From Phaeodactylibacter xiamenensis (GTDB lineage Bacteria > Bacteroidota > Bacteroidia > Chitinophagales > Saprospiraceae), in contig NZ_JPOS01000019.1 of assembly GCF_000759025.1 (NCBI RefSeq), positions 121,948-185,947 on the forward strand: a stretch of DNA of 64,000 nt, in the 5' to 3' direction. Of this stretch, positions 35,412-42,668 are shown piece after piece. A program made the translations under genes and the position numbers. The notes under the pieces are model-generated. The model was not told where the DNA came from. It searched no databases and saw only the letters and a program-made list of their open reading frames with translations. Each line of letters starts with the position of its first letter. Within the stretch, counting starts at the first letter, position 1.

Positions 35412-37052
35412 ATGAGGTTATTGATCATTTTTGCTTGTTGCTTATTTGTGGGGTTTGCTTTTGGTCAGGATTCTATTGAAGACCTGAAAAAGCAGCTGGA
35501 GCAGGCGGGTAGCAGCAAAGAAAAAATGTACCTGCACTACGACCTGGCTGAGGCTTACCTGCGCAGCAATACGGAGGCTTCTATTGAGCAGGCTAAACTG
35601 GCGCACCGCTTAGCCACGGAGATCAATAATTCGAGCATGGGTGCAGAAGCCGCTTTCCTGGTGGGGCGGGGCTATGAGCGCGATCGCGATGAGCGGAACG
35701 CCGAGGTTTGGTACCGTACTGCTTTAGCTAAGGCGAAGGACGCCGGGGATTCTGACCTCATTATCAAAAGCGTGGAACGCCGCAGCCGGCTCGCCGAAAA
35801 AGATCGTAACTATCGCAAGGCTTACCAGATTGTAGAAGAGGCGTTCAATTACTTCAGTCAGAACGGTACGAGTATCAGTGATCTGGAGCGCAAATATGAA
35901 CAGCAGCGTAAGGCACTGGACCAGGAGCGGCAGCGTCTGCAGGCTGAAATTGACCGTCTTTCAGAAGAGAAGGACTTGCTGTCTTCCGACCGTGACCAGT
36001 TGCAACAGCAGCAGCAGCGCCTCGTGCAGGAAAAACAGCAAGTGGAGCAAGAGGTCAATAAAAAGGAGGAGCGCCTTGCTGATGTCTCGGCTGCAAAGGC
36101 AAAAGCGGATTCTCTGGCTCAGCTTCAGGAAGTCAAAGTGAAACAGCTTTCCAGGCAAAAACTGGAGCAGGATAACGTGCTGAAAACCCAGGAAATTGAA
36201 TTGAACAAGGCTATAATGGAGGCGGAGCGTAGTCAACGCGAAGCGGAGCGCAACAAAGAGCAGCGCAACCAGCTTATGATCCTCGCCGGTTCGGGTATCC
36301 TACTGACTTTGCTTTTGCTGGTACTCTTCCTCATCAGCCGCCGAAACCGACGCCAGCTGAAGGACAAGAACCGCATGATCGAACAGGAGAAGGAGCGGTC
36401 CAACGAACTGCTGCTGAACATCCTGCCTGCTAACATTGCTGAGGAACTGCGAGAGTATGGCAAAGCGCAAACCCGCAAGTACGATGAGGTCACTGTGCTT
36501 TTCAGCGACTTTATCAACTTCTCCAGGATTTCTGAGCAGCTTTCACCGGAAGAATTGGTGGAAGAGCTCGACCGCTGTTTCAAGGGCTTCGACTTTATCA
36601 TCGGCAACTATCCGGAAATCGAAAAAATAAAAACGATAGGCGATGCCTACATGTGTGCTTCCGGTTTGGATAACCGAAAAACCATGCCGGGCAGTATGAT
36701 CAAGGCAGCACTGGAAATGCAGGAGTACCTGGAGGAACAAAAACAGGAGCGTATGCGCCTGGGCAAGCCCTACTTCGAGGCTCGGATTGGCATACACACG
36801 GGCCCTGCCGTAGCAGGTGTGGTGGGTGTGAATAAATTTGCTTACGATATATGGGGCGATACGGTAAACACTGCTTCCCGCATGGAGACCAACGGGCAGG
36901 CCGGTCGGGTGAACATTTCAGAGGCGACTTACAACCTGATCAAATACCAGTTCGACTGTGAATACCGGGGCAAAGTACAGGCTAAAAATAAAGGCCTGAT
37001 CGATATGTACTTTGTCAAAGGAGCCCGTGCCGGAGCTACGGTTTCTGTTTAG
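35412..37052 (+). CDS. Class III adenylate cyclase with periplasmic TPR/coiled-coil sensor region
   Basis: 546 residues. Signal peptide 1-19; TPR-like helices 25-150 (LHYDLAEAYL, AEAAFLVGRGYERDRDERNAEVWY); long coiled coil 155-285; one membrane helix 288-309; cytoplasmic linker; class III cyclase 350-535. Catalytic residues all present: metal Asp D366 (LFSDF) and D411 (TIGDAY), purine-specifying K407 and D479 (YDIWG), N486 and R490 (NTASRM). The Lys/Asp pair predicts ATP, so cAMP. A TATTTTTG box lies at 35339-35346 but with no TTG at normal distance. Topology suggests a signal in the periplasm sets cAMP production. Confidence 0.9.
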   Translation: MRLLIIFACCLFVGFAFGQDSIEDLKKQLEQAGSSKEKMYLHYDLAEAYLRSNTEASIEQAKLAHRLATEINNSSMGAEAAFLVGRGYERDRDERNAEVWYRTALAKAKDAGDSDLIIKSVERRSRLAEKDRNYRKAYQIVEEAFNYFSQNGTSISDLERKYEQQRKALDQERQRLQAEIDRLSEEKDLLSSDRDQLQQQQQRLVQEKQQVEQEVNKKEERLADVSAAKAKADSLAQLQEVKVKQLSRQKLEQDNVLKTQEIELNKAIMEAERSQREAERNKEQRNQLMILAGSGILLTLLLLVLFLISRRNRRQLKDKNRMIEQEKERSNELLLNILPANIAEELREYGKAQTRKYDEVTVLFSDFINFSRISEQLSPEELVEELDRCFKGFDFIIGNYPEIEKIKTIGDAYMCASGLDNRKTMPGSMIKAALEMQEYLEEQKQERMRLGKPYFEARIGIHTGPAVAGVVGVNKFAYDIWGDTVNTASRMETNGQAGRVNISEATYNLIKYQFDCEYRGKVQAKNKGLIDMYFVKGARAGATVSV

Positions 37053-37229
37053 TGTTTAATCCCTGTAAGTATCGGGCCTGTCTTTATCGCCGTTGATTTA
37101 GCGGCAGCTATTCTACTGTTTGTCGGCAAGTGGCTGGTCCATTTGTACAATTCTCCGGTTGAAAATACCGTTCTTGCCCTTGCAACCATCCGCACACCCA
37201 ATCCTGAATCTTTGAAATCAAAAGCTACC

Positions 37230-38597
37230 ATGAGAATTAAGCTATTTTTGGGCGTTTTGGCATTGGCCGTTTTGCCTTCGGCTGTACTGCTAGCCCAGCA
37301 AGATTTGAGTACGCACTTTTTGCGGCATACCTGGCAGGCGAACCGCACGAATCCGGCATTTTTCCCGGAATATGAGATGGTGATTGGGCTGCCAGGCGTT
37401 TACAACAGCCTTTGGGTGGAAAACCTGACTTACAATACGCTTTTCGTTGAGGATGGTAATGGGAACCGGGTGCTGAATGTCGATCAGGCTATTCTCGGGA
37501 TGGAGGACCGCAATGCCATACGCGAGAACCTCGATATTGAAACCCTAAGCCTGGGCGCGCGATTTGGGCCATTAGGGCTCAGCATTTCCCATACCTTTCG
37601 TTTCAACGCATTTATGGACTACCCAAAGACCTTGCCGCAGCTCATTTGGCAGGGCAATGCTCAGTTTATAGGAGAAGAAATTGAGTTCGCCCCCGATATA
37701 GATGTGCTAGGCTATCAGGAATTTGCGGTGGGGGCAATGGTTGAAGTCAGTGATGCGGTGGTCATCGGTGGACGGGCTAAGCTCCTTTCAGGTGCCGGCA
37801 GCATCAACAGTAGCCGGAATCAACTCCGGCTTCGAACGGACAGCGAGGTTTACCAGTTGACGCTGAATGCTGATTATCAGGTCAACAGCGCTTCTTCTCT
37901 TACTTACGATGGCTTTGATGACATTCAGACCAACTTCGATTTTGGGACGTTCTCTGCAGAGAGCCTGTTTACGGGCAACACCGGGTTTGCTTTTGACCTG
38001 GGAGCGCATGTGAAACTCGGCAAGCTTGAGCTGGCGGCTAGTGTGCTGGATATTGGCGGAATCGACTGGGATGAGGAAGTTAACAATTACAGTCTTAACG
38101 GCACCTATGAATATGAGGGGCTTGACTTTGCCCAGCGGATCTTTGATGATAGTACAAGTTTCGGTTCCGTTCTGGATACACTTGAAACCGTTTATGAAAT
38201 AGAGGAAGGTTCAGAAGGTTTTCGGACCACCCTGCCTACCCGTTTTTACCTGAGCGCTACGTTGCGACTGCGCGAAAACTGGACTGTAGGGGGACTTATT
38301 TTTAGCGAAAGCTATCGTGGCAACACCTACCCGGCCGCCGCCCTATCCTCTAACTTGCAGGTTTTGCCATTTCTAAATGTCGGAGGGATTTACTCCTGGC
38401 GCAACAACCGCTTTGATAACCTGGGGCTGAATGCTACCCTTAAAGCCGGGCCGGTTCAACTGCTTGCTGCCACGGATAATATTCTGACCGTTTTCCAGCC
38501 CAAAGACAGCAATGCCAGTCACCTGCGTCTTGGCTTAAATCTACTCTTTGCGCCCCGGGAAAGCGAAATGAAAGATGCGGGCCCTAAGTGGTTTTGA
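37230..38597 (+). CDS. DUF5723-type outer-membrane protein
   Basis: 455 residues from ATG 37230 (MRIKLFLGVLALAVLPSA), signal peptide cleaved near LLAQQ. The N-terminus HFLRHTWQANRTNPAFFPEY and VIGLPGVYNSLW is the hallmark of DUF5723 proteins, predicted beta-barrels of the FadL/PorV-like type in Bacteroidota. Later strands (GARFGPLGLSISHTFRFNAF, LELAASVLDIGGI) fit a barrel. Function unknown; FadL-like uptake or T9SS-shuttle roles are only analogies. Begins 178 bp after the cyclase gene on the same strand. Its last 14 bp overlap the convergent gene at 38584. Confidence 0.75.
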   Translation: MRIKLFLGVLALAVLPSAVLLAQQDLSTHFLRHTWQANRTNPAFFPEYEMVIGLPGVYNSLWVENLTYNTLFVEDGNGNRVLNVDQAILGMEDRNAIRENLDIETLSLGARFGPLGLSISHTFRFNAFMDYPKTLPQLIWQGNAQFIGEEIEFAPDIDVLGYQEFAVGAMVEVSDAVVIGGRAKLLSGAGSINSSRNQLRLRTDSEVYQLTLNADYQVNSASSLTYDGFDDIQTNFDFGTFSAESLFTGNTGFAFDLGAHVKLGKLELAASVLDIGGIDWDEEVNNYSLNGTYEYEGLDFAQRIFDDSTSFGSVLDTLETVYEIEEGSEGFRTTLPTRFYLSATLRLRENWTVGGLIFSESYRGNTYPAAALSSNLQVLPFLNVGGIYSWRNNRFDNLGLNATLKAGPVQLLAATDNILTVFQPKDSNASHLRLGLNLLFAPRESEMKDAGPKWF

Positions 38598-38964
38598 TGA
38601 GTCCGTCCTTCAGCCGCTGTGCCATCATGGTGAATATCCGTCGCACGGCTTCCTGTTCTAATGCAAGAAACTCGGTATATTCGGCTGTGGTGAACTGTCC
38701 AATTACCACACCAAGCAGCTGAAAGCGCAGCCGCTTATCTTTGCTGAGGCTGTGCTTAATTTGTGCCGCCTGATCCTGTGGGGACTGCTGTCGGAAACTG
38801 ACTTTGCGCTTGTCCATCATGTGTAGAAAAACAGCCTGCAGCAGCTCATTCTGTAGTTTCAGCACAGGTCGGAGCGTCGCATTTTGGAAGTGCTCCGCAG
38901 GGGTGCTTTCAATATCCTTAGTTAGGACCTCAGGGCGTATACTGATTTTTTGATCGTCTGTCAT
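38584..38964 (-). CDS. Conserved hypothetical soluble protein
   Basis: 126 residues, mostly helical, charged, no signal peptide (MTDDQKISIRPEVL; FQNATLRPVLKLQNELLQAV; FTTAEYTEFLALEQEAVRRI; C-terminus MAQRLKDGLIKTT). I do not recognise the family. Tail-to-tail with the DUF5723 gene with a 14-bp overlap and upstream of the tRNA locus. The codon use resembles neighbours and the reading frame is clean, so it is probably real. Confidence 0.6.
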   Translation of the reverse strand: MTDDQKISIRPEVLTKDIESTPAEHFQNATLRPVLKLQNELLQAVFLHMMDKRKVSFRQQSPQDQAAQIKHSLSKDKRLRFQLLGVVIGQFTTAEYTEFLALEQEAVRRIFTMMAQRLKDGLIKTT

Positions 38965-39004
38965 TTTACACTTTTCCTATTTGAAAAAATATTCGCCAAA
39001 AAGG

Positions 39005-39036
39005 TTGCATGGAATAGAGTTAAAAATTTATCTTTG
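39005..39036 (+). promoter_or_regulatory. Promoter of the tRNA array
   Basis: TTG (39005-39007), 21 bp, TATCTTTG (39029-39036), 37 bp before the first tRNA-like unit at 39074. Matches TTG / TAnnTTTG. Confidence 0.65.
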
Positions 39037-39073
39037 CAACCGCAAAAAGCAGAATGATGCTTTTATTTGATAT

Positions 39074-39141
39074 GACGTGGTAGCTCAGCTGGTTAGAGCG
39101 CCCGTACGGGAGGTCGAGAGTTCAAGTCGCTCTCTCACGTA
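39074..39141 (+). pseudogene. tRNA-Met-like unit 1, anticodon arm replaced
   Basis: D arm as in the intact tRNA-Met downstream, but the anticodon stem-loop is replaced by the perfect 10-bp palindrome CCCGTACGGG (39111-39120 region begins after GAGCG). No 7-nt anticodon loop exists, so it cannot decode. T loop TTCAAGT kept; two extra bases after it. Confidence 0.8.
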
Positions 39142-39189
39142 TGGGAAGCGATAGTTCAGCAATAGAGAACCGCCTCAACGAGAAAAAAT

Positions 39190-39255
39190 GACGTGGTAGC
39201 TCAGCTGGTTAGAGCGCCCGTACGGGAGGTCGAGAGTTCAAGTCCCTCTCACGTA
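39190..39255 (+). pseudogene. tRNA-Met-like unit 2, anticodon arm replaced
   Basis: 66 nt. Same body as unit 1 without the two extra T-arm bases. Acceptor ACGTG pairs perfectly with CACGT at the 3' side, so the second base pair (A-T) is kept although it differs from tRNA-Met (G-C). Anticodon arm is CCCGTACGGG. Confidence 0.8.
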
Positions 39256-39303
39256 TGGGAAGCGATAGTTCAGCAATAGAGGACCGCCTCAACGAGAAAA
39301 AAT

Positions 39304-39369
39304 GGCGTGGTAGCTCAGCTGGTTAGAGCGCCCGTACGGGAGGTCGAGAGTTCAAGTCCCTCTCACGTA
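39304..39369 (+). pseudogene. tRNA-Met-like unit 3, anticodon arm replaced
   Basis: 66 nt. Like unit 2 but the 5' end is GGCGTGG as in the intact tRNA, while the 3' side still reads TCACGTA, giving a G-T pair. Anticodon arm is CCCGTACGGG. Confidence 0.8.
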
Positions 39370-39417
39370 TGGGAAGCGATAGTTCAGCAATAGAGGACCG
39401 CCTCAACGAGAAAAAAT

Positions 39418-39491
39418 GGCGTGGTAGCTCAGCTGGTTAGAGCGCAGCATTCATAATGCTGAGGTCGAGTGTTCAAGTCACTCTCACGCTA
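39418..39491 (+). tRNA. tRNA-Met (CAT)
   Basis: 74 nt, full cloverleaf: acceptor GGCGTGG / TCACGCT with terminal G-T pairs, D arm GCTC...GAGC, anticodon stem CAGCA/TGCTG with loop TTCATAA (anticodon CAT), T arm GAGTG-TTCAAGT-CACTC, discriminator A, CCA not encoded. Elongator Met is most likely; Ile2 with a modified CAT cannot be ruled out. Its last bases are the attachment site of the integrative element that follows. Confidence 0.93.
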
Positions 39492-39494
39492 CAA
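39480..39494 (+). other. attL core
   Basis: ACTCTCACGCTACAA, covering the 3' T-stem and acceptor of tRNA-Met; identical to 48832-48846. Confidence 0.88.
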
Positions 39495-39496
39495 TT

Positions 39497-39532
39497 TAGC
39501 CTTGTAAGTCATTGATTTACAGGGCTTTTTGT
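39497..39532 (+). terminator. Terminator of tRNA-Met, now inside the element
   Basis: GCCTTGTAA pairs with TTACAGGGC across an 8-nt loop, followed by TTTTTGTTTTT. Just inside attL, so the element supplies the tRNA terminator. Confidence 0.7.
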
Positions 39533-39560
39533 TTTTGTGAACTCCAAAAAGAAAGCCAAA

Positions 39561-39607
39561 AAAAAATTAATAAAAAAAAACCGTGCCCCGCAATGAAGGG
39601 GGCACGG
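39561..39607 (-). terminator. Terminator of the leftward element operon
   Basis: Perfect 9-bp stem CCCC-rich 39581-39589 / 39599-39607; on the minus strand followed by nine U. Forty bp beyond the stop of the 247-residue protein. Confidence 0.85.
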
Positions 39608-39649
39608 CAAGCACATTCTAAAACCCTCTGTGAAAAAATAAAGTGCGCT

Positions 39650-40393
39650 TTATTGCTCGTCAAATGCTTTATAGCCTGGGTTCGCTGATTGCATTAAAAC
39701 ACTATCCTGCAAAAAATATTCGTAGGTCTTCAATCCTTTGGCGCTCTGGGTCTCCCTGTGTGACAGGAAGGGGATAAGCTCAGGGCGGTTCTGTGCCAGT
39801 CTGGCTTTTGTTATCATTTTGTCATAGTAGACATTAGCCAGGTTTATCAATTGTACTTCCGTTCTCAGCTTCTTAATGATCTGTGCCAGCTCTGGTTTGC
39901 TCACCATCATTGTATTGCGGCGTTCGATCTGGTTTTGCTCCTGGGCGCTGACGGGCACGGGCTTAAATTGCTGGGCGGTATCTGACCAATAGCGGCGGGG
40001 GTCTTGCGTGGCTAACTTGTCAACAGCTTCCCAGGCGTTGACCAGTCCGGTAACTTCATCGGGAGTAAAGCCCAAAGCAGCTTCCGCATACTCCGGGTTT
40101 ATTTTATGCTTCCCGCCTTCCAGCTTCAGCCAAAGCCCAAAGGCTTCGGTTTTGATCTTCGTGCGTAGTTTGTCACGTTCCAGCCAAAACGTACTGCCTG
40201 GCACCTGGCTGAATAACAAAAACTGCTCTATGTCTGGATAAGGTACATTATCCTTCCGGTACAACTTACATACGGCTTCCCGGAGGGCTTCCAGGGCTTC
40301 CGCATTTAGGCGGCGGCGTTCCTGCAAAGCCTTTATTTCCCGGTCTGTTTGATCTTCCCTTATTTCAAAAACGGTGGGTTCCAGAACATTCAT
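39650..40393 (-). CDS. Element-encoded hypothetical protein, 247 residues
   Basis: Soluble, helical and charged (MNVLEPTVFEIREDQTDRE; LQERRRLNAEALEALREAVCKLYRKD; AQIIKKLRTEVQLINLANVYYDKM). Not recognised. The residue-25 to 55 stretch and the SHRETQSAKGLKTYEYF region near 210 look like helical-bundle modules. It is the last gene before attL; a perfect 10-bp inverted repeat lies 83 bp upstream of its start and a strong terminator follows. Function unknown; a replication accessory or cargo role is guesswork. Confidence 0.65.
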   Translation of the reverse strand: MNVLEPTVFEIREDQTDREIKALQERRRLNAEALEALREAVCKLYRKDNVPYPDIEQFLLFSQVPGSTFWLERDKLRTKIKTEAFGLWLKLEGGKHKINPEYAEAALGFTPDEVTGLVNAWEAVDKLATQDPRRYWSDTAQQFKPVPVSAQEQNQIERRNTMMVSKPELAQIIKKLRTEVQLINLANVYYDKMITKARLAQNRPELIPFLSHRETQSAKGLKTYEYFLQDSVLMQSANPGYKAFDEQ

Positions 40394-40475
40394 ATTACGA
40401 AATTTAATAAATTATAAATAAGTGTAATTTGATAACTTGGTTTTCAGTTTTGACACAAAGAAATTTTAAAACCTT

Positions 40476-40500
40476 TAAACACTTGTTTATCAAGTGTTTA
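40476..40500. promoter_or_regulatory. Perfect inverted repeat, possible operator
   Basis: TAAACACTTG, 5-nt spacer, CAAGTGTTTA, 83 bp upstream of the 247-residue protein start. No U-tail, so an operator is more likely than a terminator. Confidence 0.45.
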
Positions 40501-40614
40501 GGTGTTGTTTGTGTCCGTTTGTAGCGAAGCAGTAAAACCGCTGATAGCGTTAGATACCCGACTTCGCCTGTCGTGTTTTGCAATTGTGGCCCAAATGAAT
40601 TTAGGATAAATGCA

Positions 40615-40644
40615 GGGGCGGTTAAATATTAGAGGGACCGCCCC
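40615..40644 (-). terminator. Hairpin after the 64-residue protein gene
   Basis: GGGGCGGT (40615-40622) with ACCGCCCC (40637-40644), perfect 8-bp stem, 25 bp past the stop at 40669. Weak U-tail on the minus strand. Confidence 0.5.
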
Positions 40645-40668
40645 CGCTGTCTATCGATACATTCATCT

Positions 40669-40863
40669 TTAGCCCCTGAATACAGTGGGGCGGGTTCCTT
40701 TATGCCAATCCCGCATGGTCTTTTCGTATTCGGCGCGGGCTTTCTTTTGCTCCGGGGTCTCTGCTCCGGTGGTGCCTTCATTTACTGCCTTCAGGAAGTT
40801 TACCAATGCTTCCTGGGCGGCGCTGTTCAAGTTGTTGAACTGTTCAATTAGTTGCTGTTCCAT
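40669..40863 (-). CDS. Small element protein, 64 residues
   Basis: From ATG 40863 (MEQQLIEQFNNLNSAAQEAL). A single amphipathic helical protein with a charged middle (PEQKKARAEYEKTMRDWHKG). Its start overlaps the end of the ribbon-helix-helix gene by 20 bp, which suggests translational coupling and an antitoxin- or partner-like relation, though no toxin domain is recognisable. Longer upstream reading to 40932 would run inside the RHH gene. Function unknown. Confidence 0.55.
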   Translation of the reverse strand: MEQQLIEQFNNLNSAAQEALVNFLKAVNEGTTGAETPEQKKARAEYEKTMRDWHKGTRPTVFRG

Positions 40864-41056
40864 GATCTTCGGTTTTGTGGTAGTTATCCCGCCCGTGCTC
40901 TGCCAGCTCCCGGTAAACCATTTGCTGGACATATTCGGACAGGCTCAGGCGGGAGTCAAAAGCCAGGCGTTTCAGCTCGCGTTTTACAGCGGCTTCAATC
41001 CTTACACTGATCTTCCCGTACTTCCTTCCGCCTTCCCGGCTTGGTGCCCCTACCAT
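40844..41056 (-). CDS. Ribbon-helix-helix DNA-binding protein
   Basis: 70 residues from ATG 41056 (MVGAPSREGGRKYGK). The strand KISVRIEAAVKRELKRLAFDS followed by SLSEYVQQMVYRELAEH is the beta-alpha-alpha pattern of Arc/MetJ/CopG-type regulators and plasmid partition or mobilisation accessory proteins. It is preceded by the same promoter/operator arrangement as the other RHH gene of the element, so both may control each other. An upstream ATG at 41098 lies inside that promoter and is unlikely to be used. Confidence 0.7.
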   Translation of the reverse strand: MVGAPSREGGRKYGKISVRIEAAVKRELKRLAFDSRLSLSEYVQQMVYRELAEHGRDNYHKTEDHGTATN

Positions 41057-41324
41057 ATTTAATTTGTTGTTGTTGGTACAAATGTCGTACACTGTCACAC
41101 AATTTGAAAGGACAAGGTTTTACAGTGGCTTTAATGCGCTGCCATATCCTGTAAATCAAACCTTTACGCTTTGGCGGTTCGTTTGGTGCGGGTGCGGCGG
41201 CGCTCATTGCCTGGGCTTCCGGCTCCGGTGTGGGCGCGCTGCGAAGTGCCAGGGGTTCCCCTTCCGGCTTCCGTGGTGGTCTGCCTCTCATTTTGTTGAT
41301 TCCTAAACCTAGTCCTAGTTTCAT
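40995..41324 (-). CDS. AT-hook-like basic element protein
   Basis: 109 residues. The N-terminus MKLGLGLGINK followed by MRGRPPRKPEGEP contains an AT-hook (RGRPPRKP), then an Ala/Pro-rich linker and a basic tail (PPKRKGLIYRIWQRIKATVKPC). The reading frame overlaps the start and promoter of the ribbon-helix-helix gene in another frame, so its C-terminal 35 residues are less secure. It starts 13 bp after the primase gene stop, so it is probably part of the same operon. Function unknown; binding of AT-rich element DNA is plausible. Confidence 0.5.
   Translation of the reverse strand: MKLGLGLGINKMRGRPPRKPEGEPLALRSAPTPEPEAQAMSAAAPAPNEPPKRKGLIYRIWQRIKATVKPCPFKLCDSVRHLYQQQQIKYGRGTKPGRRKEVREDQCKD
41079..41121 (-). 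promoter_or_regulatory. Promoter/operator of the first RHH gene
   Basis: A 17-bp motif TGAAAGGACAAGGTTTT (41105-41121, plus-strand reading) lies 18 bp from a -7-like box GACATTTG (41079-41086 on the minus strand). The same 17 bp and the same 18-bp gap occur at 44587-44629. The motif covers the -33 position. Confidence 0.6.
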
Positions 41325-41337
41325 AACTGTAAATCAT

Positions 41338-42579
41338 TTAGTGGGTCAAAAAATAGTCTAACTGTCCCAGGGCAATTGCTACGGCTTGTTTCTCCTGATC
41401 TGTTTGGGGGGCAAGGTTCCAGGAAGCGGGCAAACCGTCACTGTCCATAAGTTGGCGGTGTGTGCCGTGCTTAAAGTGGAAGGTTTCCCACTGCCAGCCA
41501 GGCGGAAGGGTAAAGCCTTCCTGGGCTTCCTGATCTGCCTGGGCGGCTCTGCTCCGGCGCTCCAATAGTGCAGGTATGTAAAAATCTGCTATGTCGTCAC
41601 CTTCCTGTATTTGCTCCGGTGTGGCGTATTGTTCCAGCTCTCTGAAAACTGATACCTGGGCGCAAACGTGGGCAATATTGCGGGCGGCTTCTTCCCAGTC
41701 TTCAATTGCGTTAAGGTCTGGGTATAGTATTACCTTCCGCCCTTCCAGGGCATGGTAAACGGTGGGGTCAGTCTTCCACTTTGCCCCGCTTTTTGCTCCT
41801 GTGCTTATCCAGACCTGATCTGGCTTAATAGATGCCATTATCATAGCGGTTTTTTCGCTCTCCACAATGGCAACGGGGGCGGAAGGGGCGGCGCTCAAAA
41901 GGTGCTCTCCGAAAAAACAGGCTTTTGTATTAGCGTTGTCTTTGCCCAATATCTGTTTTGAAATATCGGCAACGGGATTTCTATCCTTTGGGCAATTATA
42001 ATACCCGTTCTTCCCCCATACTTTCACAGCGTTGACAGGTGCCTTTATCCGCTTCCCTGTTTCGGGGTTGTATGCCATTGCTTTAGCTCGGCAAATATTC
42101 CCGCCTTTGTCGATCATCCAAAATAAAGCGGCGTACCCGTCGTGGTTCTTAAACTTCTTTGAGGTGCCCAGCTTGTAAAGGTCAGCCAGGCGGGCGGCTT
42201 CGGCTTCGCCAAACAGCTTGACCAGGAAGCGGTAAAAATTGTTGTGCTCCAATTGTTGCCGGGTGCGCTCCAAATACCGGGGCGGTATGTAATCCACTGG
42301 GGGCGGTGGTGGTGGTGTGTAGGTCTTCAGGTGTTGATCTGATTGCAGCCAGGCGCGCGCTTCTTCCGTGGGATTGTCCAGGAAGTATTGGCGGGGCGTG
42401 TAATGATAGCCACATTTGTTTTCCCGGTTGCATTTGCCAACGTGCGCGGCTACGTGCTGCCCGGTCTGGGTATCAATATACCGGGTAAACTCCCTGGGCT
42501 TGCCACAGCCTGGGCAGCGGTGCCGGGTGCGGCTCCCTTTGTATGGTTCCAGGATAAATTGGTGTTGTGCGGTGGTCAT
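41338..42579 (-). CDS. DUF6371 primase-like protein (zinc ribbon + toprim)
   Basis: 413 residues. N-terminal zinc ribbon with C22/C25 (CPGCGK) and C50/C56 (KCNRENKCGYHYTPRQY); a helical middle; then a toprim domain with VAIVESEKTAMIM near 236 (catalytic Glu) and ILYPDLNA near 285 (Asp). This order is typical of DUF6371 proteins found in Bacteroidota mobile elements and of DnaG-like primases. It likely makes replication primers for the element. It lies 89 bp downstream of the helicase gene, same strand. A second acidic D of the toprim is not certain. Confidence 0.8.
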   Translation of the reverse strand: MTTAQHQFILEPYKGSRTRHRCPGCGKPREFTRYIDTQTGQHVAAHVGKCNRENKCGYHYTPRQYFLDNPTEEARAWLQSDQHLKTYTPPPPPPVDYIPPRYLERTRQQLEHNNFYRFLVKLFGEAEAARLADLYKLGTSKKFKNHDGYAALFWMIDKGGNICRAKAMAYNPETGKRIKAPVNAVKVWGKNGYYNCPKDRNPVADISKQILGKDNANTKACFFGEHLLSAAPSAPVAIVESEKTAMIMASIKPDQVWISTGAKSGAKWKTDPTVYHALEGRKVILYPDLNAIEDWEEAARNIAHVCAQVSVFRELEQYATPEQIQEGDDIADFYIPALLERRSRAAQADQEAQEGFTLPPGWQWETFHFKHGTHRQLMDSDGLPASWNLAPQTDQEKQAVAIALGQLDYFLTH

Positions 42580-42668
42580 ATTCGGAAGGTTCGCGGGTCA
42601 ATAAATAGGGGCGCGCGTACCCACCTGACCCAACCCACCTACCTATATAGGGGTTGGGTTGGGTCGGG

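Larger units (their letters stand above)
39074..39417 (+). repeat. Three tandem tRNA-like repeat units of 114-116 bp
   Basis: Starts at 39074, 39190 and 39304; the fourth position (39418) is the intact tRNA-Met. Periods 116, 114, 114 bp. Each unit is a tRNA-like body plus a near-identical 48-49 bp spacer ending in AAAAAAT. Units 1 and 2 differ from unit 3 at the second acceptor base, and unit 1 has two extra bases in the T arm. Confidence 0.9.

Noticed and set aside
39074..39417. CRISPR-like array of repeats and spacers
   Set aside because: Units are 114-116 bp with near-identical spacers and fold as tRNA; no cas genes.
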